Positions 45,601 to 57,302 are shown, numbered from the stretch's first letter. The stretch: 64,000 nucleotides of DNA from Theocolax elegans (GCA_026168455.1 CM047429.1:10394643-10458642); one strand, 5' to 3'. Notes: generated by a model not told the origin, from the letters alone. Numbers and translations are program-made.

Positions 45601-46678
45601 ATAAAAACGAGTAAAACATCGAAAATAGGCCAAAAATTGTTATAAAAAAAATAAAATAAAAAATTTCTTTAAACTATATTCCTATTACTTTTAAAAGTTC
45701 CTATAATATGGATATTATCTGTGATAACAATCAAAATACAAGACATTTTAGACCTTGCAATAATCCGATAAGTCTTGCGCAAGAATGCAAAAAAAAAATT
45801 ATCAAACGTTAATAAACGTTTACGAAAGTCAAATATCCATTGCAATAACTACGGGATCATTTTCTAACTGCAAAAACCGAGTTTTACCTAAATTTTGGTA
45901 AAAAAAAATTTAGGTAGACCGACGTTGTAAGCATTAGAAAATACCAAAAAACGTGTTTTTTTGCATTTTAGGTCAAATTTAAATAAGCATAACTTTAAGC
46001 CAAATTAACTTTTTATAGTAAACCTAAAAAAGAAAGAAAGCTTATACCAATACAAATCAAACCGCGTTGGGTCTTTTTAAAAATATCAAAAACTGATAAT
46101 TTAGTAGCATTTAGAAAATGTGCAAAATTTTAAAAAACAAGGGTTTATATTTAGCTGGGTCAAATTTCTTGTTCACAAAATAATTGTATTCTATACAGCT
46201 AGATTATAAGTCTACAGTAATGCGAAGAGTTTGTCCTGAACTGGATAAAAAAATATTAATTTCTCGAATTTTGGTGCTACTTTGAAAAATGTTAAAAAAT
46301 GATGAAAAATAGCCTTTTTTGAATGTTTAAAATCGAATATCTACGTCGTTAATTGATTTAGAAGGCTACAATTTTGACTCACTTACTTTTTTTATAGTAT
46401 AGTAACATACTAAATTCTTAGCCCGATTGGTTGACCCCCCCCCCGGACCGATTTCCAAAAAAGTATTGGAATGACCCATATATATATACATAGCATGTAC
46501 ATATATTGGGAAAAGAATAAGAGGGATGACGCAGTAAATTAAGTCCTCTCAAAAACAGTTCTCGCAGCGCCAACTGCTAGCAAAAGCATGAATTATAACT
46601 GTTTGTATAGAAGGGAGTAATGAACAACGCTTGGACCACCGCTGAGTCGACGTATTATAATGACCCATATATATATAT

Positions 46679-47208
46679 GGGGTATTCCACGTGAAGTGGT
46701 CCGATCAAAATTTTAAAATGCACCAAATTTTGGGTACACTTTGCAAATGTTGTTCAGAATACAGAAAAAAATTTTTAGGTACTGGAATCTATTTGCTCAA
46801 AAGTTATTCTAACCTCAAAAAGTGGATTTTTCCATATTTTTTTCAACACCAGCTGGGTTTACCGCTATATAACTCAAAATCTATCAACTTTTACTATAGA
46901 ACATTATATGTAACATTCGTTGCTAATTATATCTAGAATTTATTTTTCTGGGTTAGAATTTCTAATCTCAAGGTCAATGTTACATAAACTACATGTCAAT
47001 ATTCAACTTAAAAAAAGTGCAAGTGCGCCACCTTTGATTTTTTTATCCAAAAGTCTAAAAGAAAGCTTGGAGCAATACCTTTTAAATGGTCTGTAGCATT
47101 TTTATGGCCTCCAATTCTGTAAAAAGTTATGACAATTTAAAGAAAGACAAAAAATTCACAAAAATTAACATGGTAATTCCCATTTAAATTTTTAAAAAAA
47201 TTTCGTGT
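46679..47208 (+). mobile_element. Foldback element B, left half only
   Basis: It begins GGGGTATTCCACGTGAAGTG in a TA run immediately outside the large inverted repeat and follows foldback A's left arm to just past the centre (ATTTCGTGTT). It then switches without transition to R1-b gag. The right half is nowhere adjacent, so it was removed or displaced. Confidence 0.88.
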
Positions 47209-47471
47209 TCTTTCCGGCAGTAGCTGCCAAAAAACTGCTGCAAGACGGGAAGCTCCGGATTGGATGGGTCAATTACAGAGTTCGACTGCGAGAGGTATCC
47301 TCGCTCTGCTACCGATGCCACGAATCGGGACACATCGCGAGGGTGTGCAAGTGCGCAGTCGACCGGTCAGCGCAATGCTATCGGTGCGGCCAAGAGGGCC
47401 ACAAAGCAGTGGACTGCGAGGCCAAAGCCAAGACCTCGCATGAGGAAGGAGCACACATCAAAAATGATTAA
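47209..47471 (+). pseudogene. R1-b gag, C-terminal fragment
   Basis: Retains GKLRIGWVNYRVRL and two intact zinc knuckles, CYRCHESGHIARVC and CYRCGQEGHKAVDC, then ends at 47469-47471, overlapping the endonuclease start (ATG at 47464). The N-terminal gag is missing because of the 5' truncation. Confidence 0.9.
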
Positions 47472-48169
47472 GGTACTCCAAATAAACCTCAACCACTGCG
47501 CTGTGGCCCAGGACCTGCTGTTCCAGCTGGTGAAAGAGGAGAGAGCGGACATAGCGATCTTCAGCGAGGAGTTCCGGGATCTCGAGAAGTCGAACTGGGT
47601 AAGGGATGCCACGGGCAAGGCGGCCATCTGGGTATGTGGAAATATACACATCTCCAGAAAGATGGTCGCCCCCCTTCCCAGCTTCACCTGGGTGGAGGTG
47701 GCGGAGGTACGCATGTACAGCTGCTACTTCCCGCCCAGCGATTTCACCGAGGACTTTGCGAGATCTCGGTCCTCACGGCTGCCGGTCGCAATCGGTGGGG
47801 ACTTCAATGCTTGGGCGACGGACTGGGGCAGCGCCAAGACCAACGCGCGTGGTCGCGCACTCCTCGAGTTTCGCTCTACTGGGGCTGGAGATCGCTAATA
47901 CAGGGACAACCCCGACTTTCACCAAAGCCGGCAAGTCGTCCATAGTCGACCTCACCTTCGTCGATCCTACATTGATGGGGGGAGGGGGACTCGGCTGGAA
48001 AGTTAGCGATCGTTACACGGGTAGTGACCACCAAGCACTCGTGTACCAGCTCCAGCTGACCAGCGGGAGGGCAAAGAGAGCAGGAATAGGAGCAAGAGAG
48101 AGATGGGCACCAGCCACGTTTGATCGTGAGACGTTCCTCTGCTCCCTTGAGGGGGCAAAAGTGGAGTGA
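47464..48169 (+). pseudogene. R1-b endonuclease domain
   Basis: MIKVLQINLNHCAVAQDLL opens the domain (Asn in place). FSEEFRDLEKSNW and IGGDFNAWATDWG follow. A frameshift near 47870 moves to the frame ending at 48169, with LEIANTGTTPTF, SIVDLTFVDPTL and YTGSDHQALVY (Asp/His). The TGA at 48167-48169 is in frame with the downstream linker, so one nonsense change separates it from RT. Confidence 0.88.
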
Positions 48170-50330
48170 ACCGCCGAAGAAAAAGCACAAGGCTACACGA
48201 ATGCCTTAACAGCGGCTTGCGATACCTCTATGGCCGTGAAGTTCAACCCTCGCGGCCGCCCACCAATAATCTGGTGGAGTGAGGACATCGCAGAAAAGAG
48301 ACGTGAGTGCCTGCGTGCCAGAAGGCTGCTCCAAAGAGCGAGGGGAGCACCGCGGTTCCAAGACCGTTCCGCAGAATACGAACAAAAGCGGAGGAATCTC
48401 AAGGTGGCCATCAAGGCTGCCAAGAGAAGGTGTTGGCGGGAGCTATGTGAGGAGGTGGACCACGACCCCTGGGGCAGACCGTATAAAACGGTTATGAATA
48501 AGATCGACCCCGGGGGCGCTGTTGCACCCACCTACCCAGTTTTTCTGGACGGAATAGTCCGCCACCTGTTTCCAGAACATCGGAAAAGGGCAGCAGAGAC
48601 GGGCCTGATGGCCACCATTGGTGCAGCAGAGTCACTAGACATTAGTGAAGCCGAACTGAGGATGTCCGCTAAAGGTCTTTCCGTACGTAAAGCCCCAGGG
48701 CCTGACGAAATACCTGGCCTGGCCGTCAAGACAGCGGCGATGAGTGCTCCGGGCTTGTTCCTGGACGCTTTCAACGCATGCCTAAGAGATGGTTGCTTCC
48801 CGGCCCAGTGGAAGATGCAGAGGCTGGTACTCCTACCGAAGGGAAACAAACCCCCGGAGGAGCCATCATCTTACCGCCCGCTCTGTCTACTGGATATAGT
48901 TGGGAAGCTCCTGGAGCGGGTGATCTGCGCCAGGCTCGCAGCGGCCATCGGTCGGGCCGGAGACCTCTCCGATAACCAGTTCGGCTTCCGAAAGGGTCGA
49001 TCGACCATGGAGGCTGTAGGCAGAGTTAATGGTATAGCCACAAACGCCATCAATGCTGGTCGGAGTGCAAGGAGGATGTGTGTCATCATCACCTTGGACA
49101 TCCGGAATGCCTTCAACTCTGCCAGATGGGACGACATCATGCTGTCGCTGCAGCACTTCTAAGTGCCACTCTATCTCAGGGAGGCACCTCGAGTTACCTG
49201 ACTGACCGTACACTGCTCTACAACTCTGACGACGGTGTGCGCTCCCACAACATCACGGGAGGCGTGCCGCAGGGTTCGGTCATTGGGCCCCTACTCTGGA
49301 ACGCTGTCTATGACGGTCTGCTTAGGCAGCAATTTCCGGAGGATGTGTCGATGGTGGCTTTCGCGGGCGACGTGGTGCTAGTGGTGGTCGCAAAGAGTGT
49401 CGAAGAGATCGAATATCTCGGAGACGTCTCTATAGAAGTGGTCGCCACTTGGTTGAGAGACCACGGACTTAGTCTGGCGGCGGAAAAAACGGAGGTGGTG
49501 CTCATCTTTTGCACAAAAAAGGAGAGGACCGCCACCTTCACGGTAGGTAAAGAACGGGTACGCTCGGTGAAATCGTTGAAGTATTTAGGGGTCACACTAG
49601 ACGCGCGGCTGTCGTTTAAACACCATCTCGCGAATGCAGGCTCAAAGGCAGCAAAGGTGGCCCGTGCGCTGGCGGGCATCATGCCCAACATCGGGGGACC
49701 CCAGCAACCGCGAAGGTCCCTCCTTGCCTCGGTGGTGAGCTCCGTAATTTTATACGGAGCTCCTATCTGGGCTGATGCCCTGAACAGGCACAAGAGCTTT
49801 GGTGCTCCGTGTCAGAGAGCCTGCAGGATAGCTGCGCTAAGGGTGGCCCGGGCATACCGAACCGTATCTGACATTGCGCTCTCGGTGGTTGCGAGTACCG
49901 CCCCCTTCGACCTCCTGGCAGCCGAGAGAGCTGAAAAACACCGTGAGGGTGGGCGACGCCTAGAAGAGAACCGCTGCCACAACCGATGGTCATTGCGGAC
50001 CGTAGAGGAGTGGCAGCGGAGATGGGACTCAGCCAGGGACAGCCGCTGGACCTACCGCATCATCCCGCGGATCCGGGAGTAGACGAGCAGGAAACACGGC
50101 TTCGTCAGTTTCCAGCTTACCCAGGTGTTGACCGGGCACGGATGCTTCCGTAGCTACCTATTTCGTTTAGGGGGCTACGGCAGCGCAGAGTGCCCGGCTT
50201 GTCCAGGGGTGGGCGAAGACGTCCTCCTACGGTGTCCTCGTTTTAGTGGACAGGCTGGGTCGTATCAGAAGAGAAGAGGAGAGAAGAGTTGCGATGGCAA
50301 CAGCAGTGGGCTAGTCTAGCCATTGCCTCC
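48170..50330 (+). pseudogene. R1-b reverse transcriptase and C-terminal domain
   Basis: Linker and RT N-terminus are in 48230-49162: PPIIWWSEDIAEKRREC, SVRKAPGPDEIPGLAVK, SSYRPLCLLDIVGKLLE, QFGFRKGRSTMEAV, and the first Asp in ITLDIRNAFNSARWDD. A frameshift near 49160 leads to 49190-50082: GGVPQGSVIGPLLWN, then VAFAGDVVLVV where R1 proteins have F/Y-A-D-D, so one catalytic Asp is Gly. A TAG at 50080-50082 precedes a degenerate zinc motif (CPACPGVGEDVLLRC). Confidence 0.88.
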
Positions 50331-50497
50331 CCCAGCGAAGTAATGCCTTGCGGCGGCTTCCGCGGGGGAATAAAGGTAAGACAAGAGGTGGAGTTTTAGT
50401 GAGTATGCCTATCGACATCCTTCGGTAGGAGAGTCGACACACGGCGAGTCTCGCATGGCTCCAGTCATGGTGCATTAAGCATTTCTCCACCTCTTCG

Positions 50498-50501
<4 letters not shown>

Positions 50502-50537
<36 letters not shown>

Positions 50538-50735
50538 GCACGCACGCACGCTCGCGCAAACACACACACACTTTTATATATATATAACATATATATAACA
50601 TATGTTATATGTTATATGTTATATGTTATATATATATAAAACATATATATATATGTTGAATTCTGAATTCTTAGACACGGCGGCGGCGAAATATTTATAT
50701 ATTAATAGATATATATATATATATATATATATATA
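50502..50735. repeat. Simple repeats: (CA)n, (CACG)n and (TA)n
   Basis: A (CA)n run with an interior (GCAC)n block occupies 50502-50571. AT-rich imperfect repeats (ATGTTATAT units, about 50583-50640) follow, and (TA)n at 50707-50735. A short non-repetitive piece near 50655-50695 has no feature. Confidence 0.9.
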
Positions 50736-51396
50736 CAGGGTGTCCCGTTTTAAATAACGGATGAGAATATCTCAAAAAATATTGGAGATAGTTAAAACTT
50801 TTTATACAAAAGTTGTAGGGTTTAAGGGGCCAACTGACGGTGATATTAACCATAATCTGAGGTCAAGGGTTAAGGTCATTTTTAGGACAAAATGTTTTTT
50901 TCAAATAGGAATCACTACTTTTGACCTCGGAAATGGAAAGGGCGGAAAATTTTACGTTCAGTATGATCTTGGCCAAGGTTATGGTCAAGGTCATGGTCAG
51001 GATCAAAACAGTAAACGCGTACAGACCTTACGAAAAAAGCCAACCCTATACAATTATTGAGATGCAGGAGCTGTAGGGTTGCAAGGAAGCCACCTGACGA
51101 TATCCTTGACCGACACCTCAAGGACAAAGGTCAAGGTCATGTTAGGAATTTTAAGATCTCGACCATCACTCGCTCTCAGCCTTACCCAGGATTAACGACG
51201 TGGACGTGGCGAGTTTCTAATCCCTCTGTGTGTGTGTGTGTGTATCGGCGTATAGTTGTCCCAGCCACTCAAGGCAAGGCGATAGTTGTCCTAGCCACTT
51301 AAGGCAAGGCGATAGTTGTTCCAGCCACTTACGGCAAGGTGTGGTTATACCAGACACTCAAGGCAAGGCGATAGTTCTTTAAAATGGGACAATCTG
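50736..51396. mobile_element. Non-autonomous DNA transposon with TA duplications
   Basis: The ends CAGGGTGTCCCGTTTTAAA and (reverse complement of the right end) CAGATTGTCCCATTTTAAA are inverted repeats of about 19 bp with three mismatches, flanked by TA (50734-50735, 51397-51398). The interior holds GGTCAAGGTCATG-type short repeats and a 30-bp tandem repeat at about 51244-51375 (GATAGTTGTCCCAGCCACTC). TA target and length fit a Tc1/mariner-type MITE; no transposase. Confidence 0.75.
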
Positions 51397-51405
51397 TATA
51401 TATAT

Positions 51406-52391
51406 GGGGTATTCCACGTGAAGTGGTCCGATCAAAATTTTAAAATGCACCAAATTTTGGGTACACATTACAAATGCTTTTCAGAAATATTTTAGGTACT
51501 GGAATTTATTAGCTCAAAAGTTATTCTAACCTCAAAAAGTGAACTTTTTCCAGTTTTTTTCAACACCAGCTGGGTTTATTGCTATTTAACTTAGAATCTA
51601 TCAACTTTTATTATACAACATTATATGTAACATTCGTTGCTAATTATGTCTAGAATTTATTCTTCTGGGTTAGAATTTCTAATCTCAAGGTCAATGTTAC
51701 ATAACCTACATGTCAATATTCAACTTGAAAAAAGTGTAAGTGCGTCACAATTGATTTTTTTATCCAAAAGTCTAAAAGAAAGCTTGGTGCAATACCTTTC
51801 AAATGGTCTTTAGCATTTTTATGGCCTTCAATTCTGTAAAAAGTTATGATAATTTAAAGAAAGACAAAAAATTCACAAAAATTAACGTGGGAATTCCCAT
51901 TTAATTTTTTAAAAAAATTTCGAGGTTTTTTAAATTATCATAACATTTTACAGAATTGAAGGCCATAAAAATGCTAAAGACCATTTGAAAGGTATTGCAC
52001 CAAGCTTTCTTTTAGACTTTTGGATAAAAAAATCAATTGTGACGCACTTACACTTTTTTCAAGTTGAATATTGACATGTAGGTTATGTAACATTGACCTT
52101 GAGATTAGAAATTCTAACCCAGAAGAATAAATTCTAGACATATTTAGCAACGAATGTTACATATAATGTTCTATAGTAAAAGCTGATAGATTTTGAGTTA
52201 AATAGCAGTGAACCCAGCTGGTGTTGAAAAAAACTGGAAAAAGTTCACTTTTTGAGGCTAGAATAACTTTTGAGCTAATAAATTCTAGTACCTAAAAATT
52301 TTTTTCTGTATTCTGAAAAACATTTGCAATGTGTACTCAAAATTTGGTGAATTTTAAAATTTTGATTGGACCACTTCACGTGGAAAATCCC
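51406..52391. mobile_element. Foldback element C, complete palindrome (986 bp)
   Basis: Same family as foldback A: GGGGTATTCCACGTGAAGTG start, matching inverted right end (slightly decayed, GTGGAAAATCCC), centre near 51900. It lies in a TA run immediately right of the 50736-51396 element. The arms differ from each other at a handful of positions. Confidence 0.92.
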
Positions 52392-53789
52392 ATATATATA
52401 TATATATATAACTTTAGTTCCCGGGCTGATTCCCGATATCTAACATAAGTTTCCGGAATTTTTTATAAAGTTCCTGGCAGACCGGAAAATATCACATATA
52501 CTTCTTGGAATGCCCGGAAACTTTGCTGGCAGGACGGAAAAATATTATGTGTAATTCTTTGATTACCCGGAAACTTTCCTGGGTGACCGAAAAATTGTAA
52601 TGTCGTATTCTTTAGTTTGCCCGGAATTTTTTACATTTCGTGTAACTGGCTACATGCATACTTACATATAGAAAATATGTTTACATCGTAAATCTATTTG
52701 TAATTCAATTATCTTATCATATGAAAGTATAATTAGGTGCAATTGACTACTATCAGTAAGGATTAAGAATTTAGTTGACAGTGTTTTGACATTTTGCAGT
52801 GCTTTGCTTTTAAAAGTTCTAAGTTAATCTTGCGGTACACATTAAAAATAACATCTTTGTCTTTTTAAATTGAGACAGCTTAGTTTTATCATCTATTACT
52901 ATTAATTTTCGTAAAGTAATATTGCATCAAAAAATCATGTCAAGACAGAATACTTTTAGTACATTCTTAATTAGAGTTGATGCAATTTAATTGATTATTA
53001 TATATCAAATTAATAAAAGAGCAGAGAAAATAAAATTGATTGAGCAACGATGGTAGGCCATTTTTGTATTGAATTGTAATAATTCTTCTTACTTATTTTC
53101 AATCAATTCTTAAAATAAATAAAAATATCATTCTGTAGAGTACGTGCAAACATTCAAATTTTATATAGGTAAAATTGTACCTAACAGTCAGTAATAATTA
53201 GATGTAAATTATGAAAAATATTTGATAACGTTAATTGTTCATCTTCATAACAACTATTTTTAATGACAATTTTATCTAACTGACAGGCCGATACATTAAA
53301 TTTTATTTTAACTGCTTTAGCACATTAAAACCTATAAACCAACAGCTAGAATTTTCTATGGAAATGTTTTCGAGAAAGAAAATAAAGTTATTTTTGGGAA
53401 CGAGTCCTGATATTCATTATAAAATTTATAAAAATGACAAAAACATATCATAAAACCCTTAACCATGTTAAGTTCGAAAATGTATAGCTTTGCAATGTAA
53501 AATACAAAAATTATTTACCAAAACTGTATGTTGATTTTACAACAATGCATAAGATAACATCAGGACTCGTTCCAAAAAATAATAAATCTTCTTTTTCGAA
53601 AACAAACCGACTAGGAACAGCCTGCAATGCGGCAAATAAGCAGCTCATATATTAAAAAAAATCTAGTAAACAATAATTTTGACGTACTTTTTCATATTTT
53701 TATATCGCCATTTTTATTTAGAAATCATGCTGAAGTTTGCTGGACCCAAAATCTATGGCTAAACACGAGACAGCAGTAAAAAACTATAC

Positions 53790-56165
53790 CATACATTTAG
53801 TTTATTAATTAAGCCATCGATAAAGCTTATAAATACTATTAACAGCCTCAGACGCAGCATATATGCCGCTACCATTCTCGAAGAGAACGTACTAAACGAT
53901 AGATTGCGACGCATTTCTTCTTATTTCACTATGGCTATTTTTTTAGCTATCATGCTGCAGTTACCTGTATGCTAAATCTATGGATATACACGAGATTGCA
54001 GTAAAAAATTATAGCCATAAATTTAGTTTGCTGATTATGCCGTAGGTAAAGCTTATTAAAAAATTAACTAATAACCTCCACCGACTGGTGAAAGCCTACG
54101 ACGTAGCATACATGCCGATGACATTCGCCAAGAGAACGTGCTAAACGATAGGTTTTGACGCATTACATAATATTTCACTAACGCTATTTTTATTAAGCTG
54201 TCATGCTGAAGAATGCTTGACCCTAAATCTGTCGTAAATCACGTAATTGCAGTAATTAACCATACCCACAGCTTTAGTTTACTGAATAAGCCGTAGTTAA
54301 AGCTTATCAAAAATTAATGAATTACCTCTACCAACTAGTAATAGCCTCAGACGCAGCATACATGCCGCTACTATTCGCGAAAAGAATGTGCCAAACGATT
54401 GATTGCGACGCATTTCTTCATATTTCTTTATAGCTATTTTTATTTAGCTATCATCCTGCAGTTTACTGGATGCTAAATCTAGGTATATGCACGAGTTTGC
54501 AGTAAAAAACCATACCCATATATTTAATTTACTGATTACCCCATAAGTAAAGATTATCAACAAATTTAATGAATGACCTCTACCAACTAGTAACAGCGTG
54601 CGACGTAATATACATATCGCTGCCACTCTCGAAGAGAATGTACTAAACGATACATTTTGACGCTCTTCTACGTATTTCACTATCGCTATTTTTATTAAGC
54701 TGTCATGCTGAAGAATGCTTGACCCTAAATCTATGCTAAATCACGATATTGCAGTAAAAATCGTACCCATACATTTAGTTTATTGATTAAGCCATCGATA
54801 AAGCTTATAAATACTATTTACAGCCTCAGACGCGGCATATATGCCGCTACCATTCTCGAAGAGAACGTACTAAACGATAGATTGCGACGCATTTCTTCTT
54901 ATTTCACTATGGCTATTTTTTTTAGCTATCATGCTGCAGTTACCTGTATGCTAAATCTATGGAGATACACGAGACTGCAGTAAAAAATTATAGCCATAAA
55001 TTAAGTTTGCTGATTATGTCGTAGGTAAAGCTTATTAAAAAATTAACTAATAACCTCCACCGACTGGTAAAAACCTACGACGTAGCATACATGCCGATGA
55101 CATTCGCCAAGAGAACGTGCCAAACGATAGGTTTTGACACATTACTTGATATTTCACTATCGCTATTTTTATTAAGCTGTCATGCTGACGAATGCTTGAC
55201 CCTAAATCTGTCGTAAATCACGTAATTGCAGTAATAAACCATACCCATAGCTTTAGTTTACTGATTAAGCCGTAGTTAAAGCTTATCAAAAATTAATGTA
55301 TGACCTGTACCAACTAGTAATAGCCTCAGACGCAGCATACATGCCGCTACTGTTCGCGAAAAGAATGTGCCAAAAGATAGATAGCGACGCATTTCTTCTT
55401 ATTTCACTACCGCTATTTTTCTTTAGCAATCATGTTGCAGTTGGTGGATGCTAAATCTATGGATATACACGATATTTCAGTAAAAAACCATATCCATACA
55501 TTTAATTTACTGATTAAGCCGTCGATAAAGCTTATTAAAACTAGTAACAGCCTCAGACATAGCATACATTTAGTTTACTGATTATCCCATAGGTAAAGCT
55601 TATTAAAAAATTAATTAATAAACTCCATCGACTGGTAAAAGCCTACGACGTAGCATACATGCCGCTGACATTCTTCGAGAGAACGTGATAAACGATAGAT
55701 TTTGACGCATTTATACATATTTCACTATCACTATTTTTATATAGCATCATGCTAAAGTTAGCTTAACCCTAAATCTATGGTTAATGACGATATTGCAGTA
55801 AAAAATATACCCATAGATTTAGTTTACTGATTAGCCGTAGTTAAAGCTTATAAATAACTGGTATCAACCTCAGATGCAGCATACATGCCGCTGCCATTCG
55901 CGAAGAGAATGTGCTAAACGATATATTGAGACGCATTTTTTCTTATTCCACTATCGTTATTTTTATTTAGCTATTATGCTGCAGTTTGCTGGACGCTAAA
56001 TCTAAGGATGTACACGAGATTGCAGTAAAAAACGATACACATAGATTTATTTTACTGATCATCCCATAAGTAAAACTTATCAACAAATTGAGTGAATGAC
56101 CTCTACCGACTAGCAACAGCCTGCGACGTAGCATACATGTCGCTGTCATTCTCGATCAGAATGTA
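53790..56165. repeat. Satellite array, monomer about 245 bp, with higher-order repeat
   Basis: A monomer with CATGCCGCTACCATTC, AACGATAGATTGCGACGC, CTATTTTTATTTAGC and CTAAATCTATGGATATACAC blocks recurs about ten times (landmarks near 53863, 54107, 54362, 54608, 54841, 55090, 55340, 55660, 55888, 56143). Monomers differ, but the segment from 53811 recurs almost unchanged from 54789, a 978-bp (four-monomer) higher-order period. AAGCTTAT occurs in most monomers. No conserved frame. Confidence 0.88.
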
Positions 56166-56539
56166 CTAAACGATAGATTTTGACGCAGAAAATCTAGATC
56201 GTAAATTCGTTTACATATATCTATTGTAAGTAACTCTCCCGTTTTGTGTTTGTTTTAGATTCAAAGTAGCAAAGATCCGGAAATTATTATTTTAGATTAA
56301 GGGTTACATTGTAAATTAGTATAAGCTTAGAATATATTTTATAAATTATTTTGAATATCTTCTTTAATTATTTAAAGACCTTTCCTTATCGAAATCTTGA
56401 CAGCGAACTGAACCTTCCCGAGCAGAAGTAAAGGCGGATCGTTACAACACAAAAAAATTCAGTATCTCGAAAACTTCTGCAAGAAATGTTATATCTTGCG
56501 AATTTTGTACCCGGAAACCTATTTCAGAAATTTTTTAGC

Positions 56540-56650
56540 CTGGAAACTGGTCCCAGAACATTTCTGCTCGGAAACTGATCCCGGAACATTTCTGCCCGGA
56601 AACTGATTCCGGAACATTTCTGCCCGTAAACTGATCCCGGAAAAATTTGA
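56540..56650. repeat. 28-bp tandem repeat at the right end of the 4.2-kb element
   Basis: GGAAACTGATCCCGGAACAT plus TTCTGCCC recurs at 56542, 56570, 56598 and 56626 (exact 28-bp spacing). Confidence 0.9.
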
Positions 56651-56664
56651 GCCCGGAAACTACC

Positions 56665-56695
<31 letters not shown>

Positions 56696-56809
56696 GGGAG
56701 GTTCTCTGTGACATCGAAGATGAAAAAAATTAATATTGCTATAACTGTGGGAATATGTTTTAGAGGTATCCAGTAGTTCTCCTGAAATTTTCAGATTTTT
56801 TCTGGGCCA

Positions 56810-57010
56810 TTATTTTAAGTTACAGAGAGTCAAAGTTGACATTTTAGCACTTTTTGGCATTATATGCCCATTTTCATGAATTTTTAGCTCCCAGGGGATG
56901 CATTTTTCACTAAAAACATAACTCTGACTTTTTTTGTAAAATTTTCCGAACTTTTCATTAAAAATACTTTTAAAGACATAAATGTATGCTGTCACACTCT
57001 TATAAGCCAT
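56810..57010 (-). CDS. Small ORF in foldback D, outer frame, left arm (unknown)
   Basis: 66 codons, beginning MAYKSVTAYIYVFKSIFN, Lys-rich, no recognised domain. The mirror copy at 58034-58234 is open and differs at only four residues. It might be a relic of a longer protein or an accident of the palindrome. Confidence 0.3.
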   Translation of the reverse strand: MAYKSVTAYIYVFKSIFNEKFGKFYKKSQSYVFSEKCIPWELKIHENGHIMPKSAKMSTLTLCNLK

Positions 57011-57077
57011 TTAAACCTTAAATAGTGAAAATCAGCAATTCTGCTCCGGACTCTGGTAACCTAATACTGTCTAAAAG

Positions 57078-57302
57078 ATGTCTTTTTATAGTCAGAAACT
57101 GCCTAAAAATTTCCAGAATGGGTCTAAATCATTAAGATCACTTATGGTCAAAATATCCGGGAAAAGTGCCCGAAATATTAATAGAAATGTATATTTGTTG
57201 CCTTATAACGATGAATCTATTAGCATGATAATTGCAAAAAAATTTGTGCACTTACCTTGGAGTGGTAGAAAAGCATCTTCACTTGTTTCAGTATCCATCT
57301 AA
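57078..57302 (+). CDS. Small ORF in foldback D, inner frame, left arm (unknown)
   Basis: 74 codons, beginning MSFYSQKLPKNFQNGSK. It points away from the outer frame, with 67 bp between the two ATG codons. The mirror copy at 57742-57966 differs at about six residues with no stop. No recognised family. Confidence 0.3.
   Translation: MSFYSQKLPKNFQNGSKSLRSLMVKISGKSARNINRNVYLLPYNDESISMIIAKKFVHLPWSGRKASSLVSVSI

Larger units (their letters stand above)
37119..46651. mobile_element. Large inverted-repeat structure with nested insertions
   Basis: The left arm, 37119-39176, starts GTCGACTCAGCGGTGG and ends GGTTTGTG. It is the reverse complement of the right arm, 44492-46651, apart from two later insertions: a foldback element in the left arm (37287-38281) and a solo LTR in the right (44550-45600). 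Without them each arm is about 1.06-1.1 kb. The middle holds the R1-a relic and about 190 bp of unassigned sequence (44300-44491). It may be a DNA transposon with very long terminal repeats or a segmental inverted duplication; no transposase was recognised. Confidence 0.8.
47209..50499 (+). mobile_element. R1-b: 5'-truncated R1-clade non-LTR element
   Basis: The element starts within gag, then endonuclease, RT and a 3' region ending before the (CA)n run. It is GC-rich relative to its surroundings. Reading frames are kept over long stretches with few in-frame stops. It is a different family from R1-a (protein sequences align only at motifs). Confidence 0.88.
52415..56662. mobile_element. 4.2-kb terminal-repeat element carrying a satellite array
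   Basis: The left end TAGTTCCCGGGCT (52415-52427) and the right end AGCCCGGAAACTA (56650-56662) are 13-bp inverted repeats with one mismatch; (TA)n lies on both sides. CCCGGAAACTTT-type subrepeats occur inside both ends (52513, 52566; 56542-56640). The middle is the 53790-56165 satellite. No protein frame was recognised; 52640-53790 is AT-rich and featureless. The class is unknown. Confidence 0.6.

Noticed and set aside
51404..52391. Foldback palindromes as an assembly inversion artefact
   Set aside because: The same palindrome occurs at separate places with different flanks, an empty site exists, and the arms differ at several positions.
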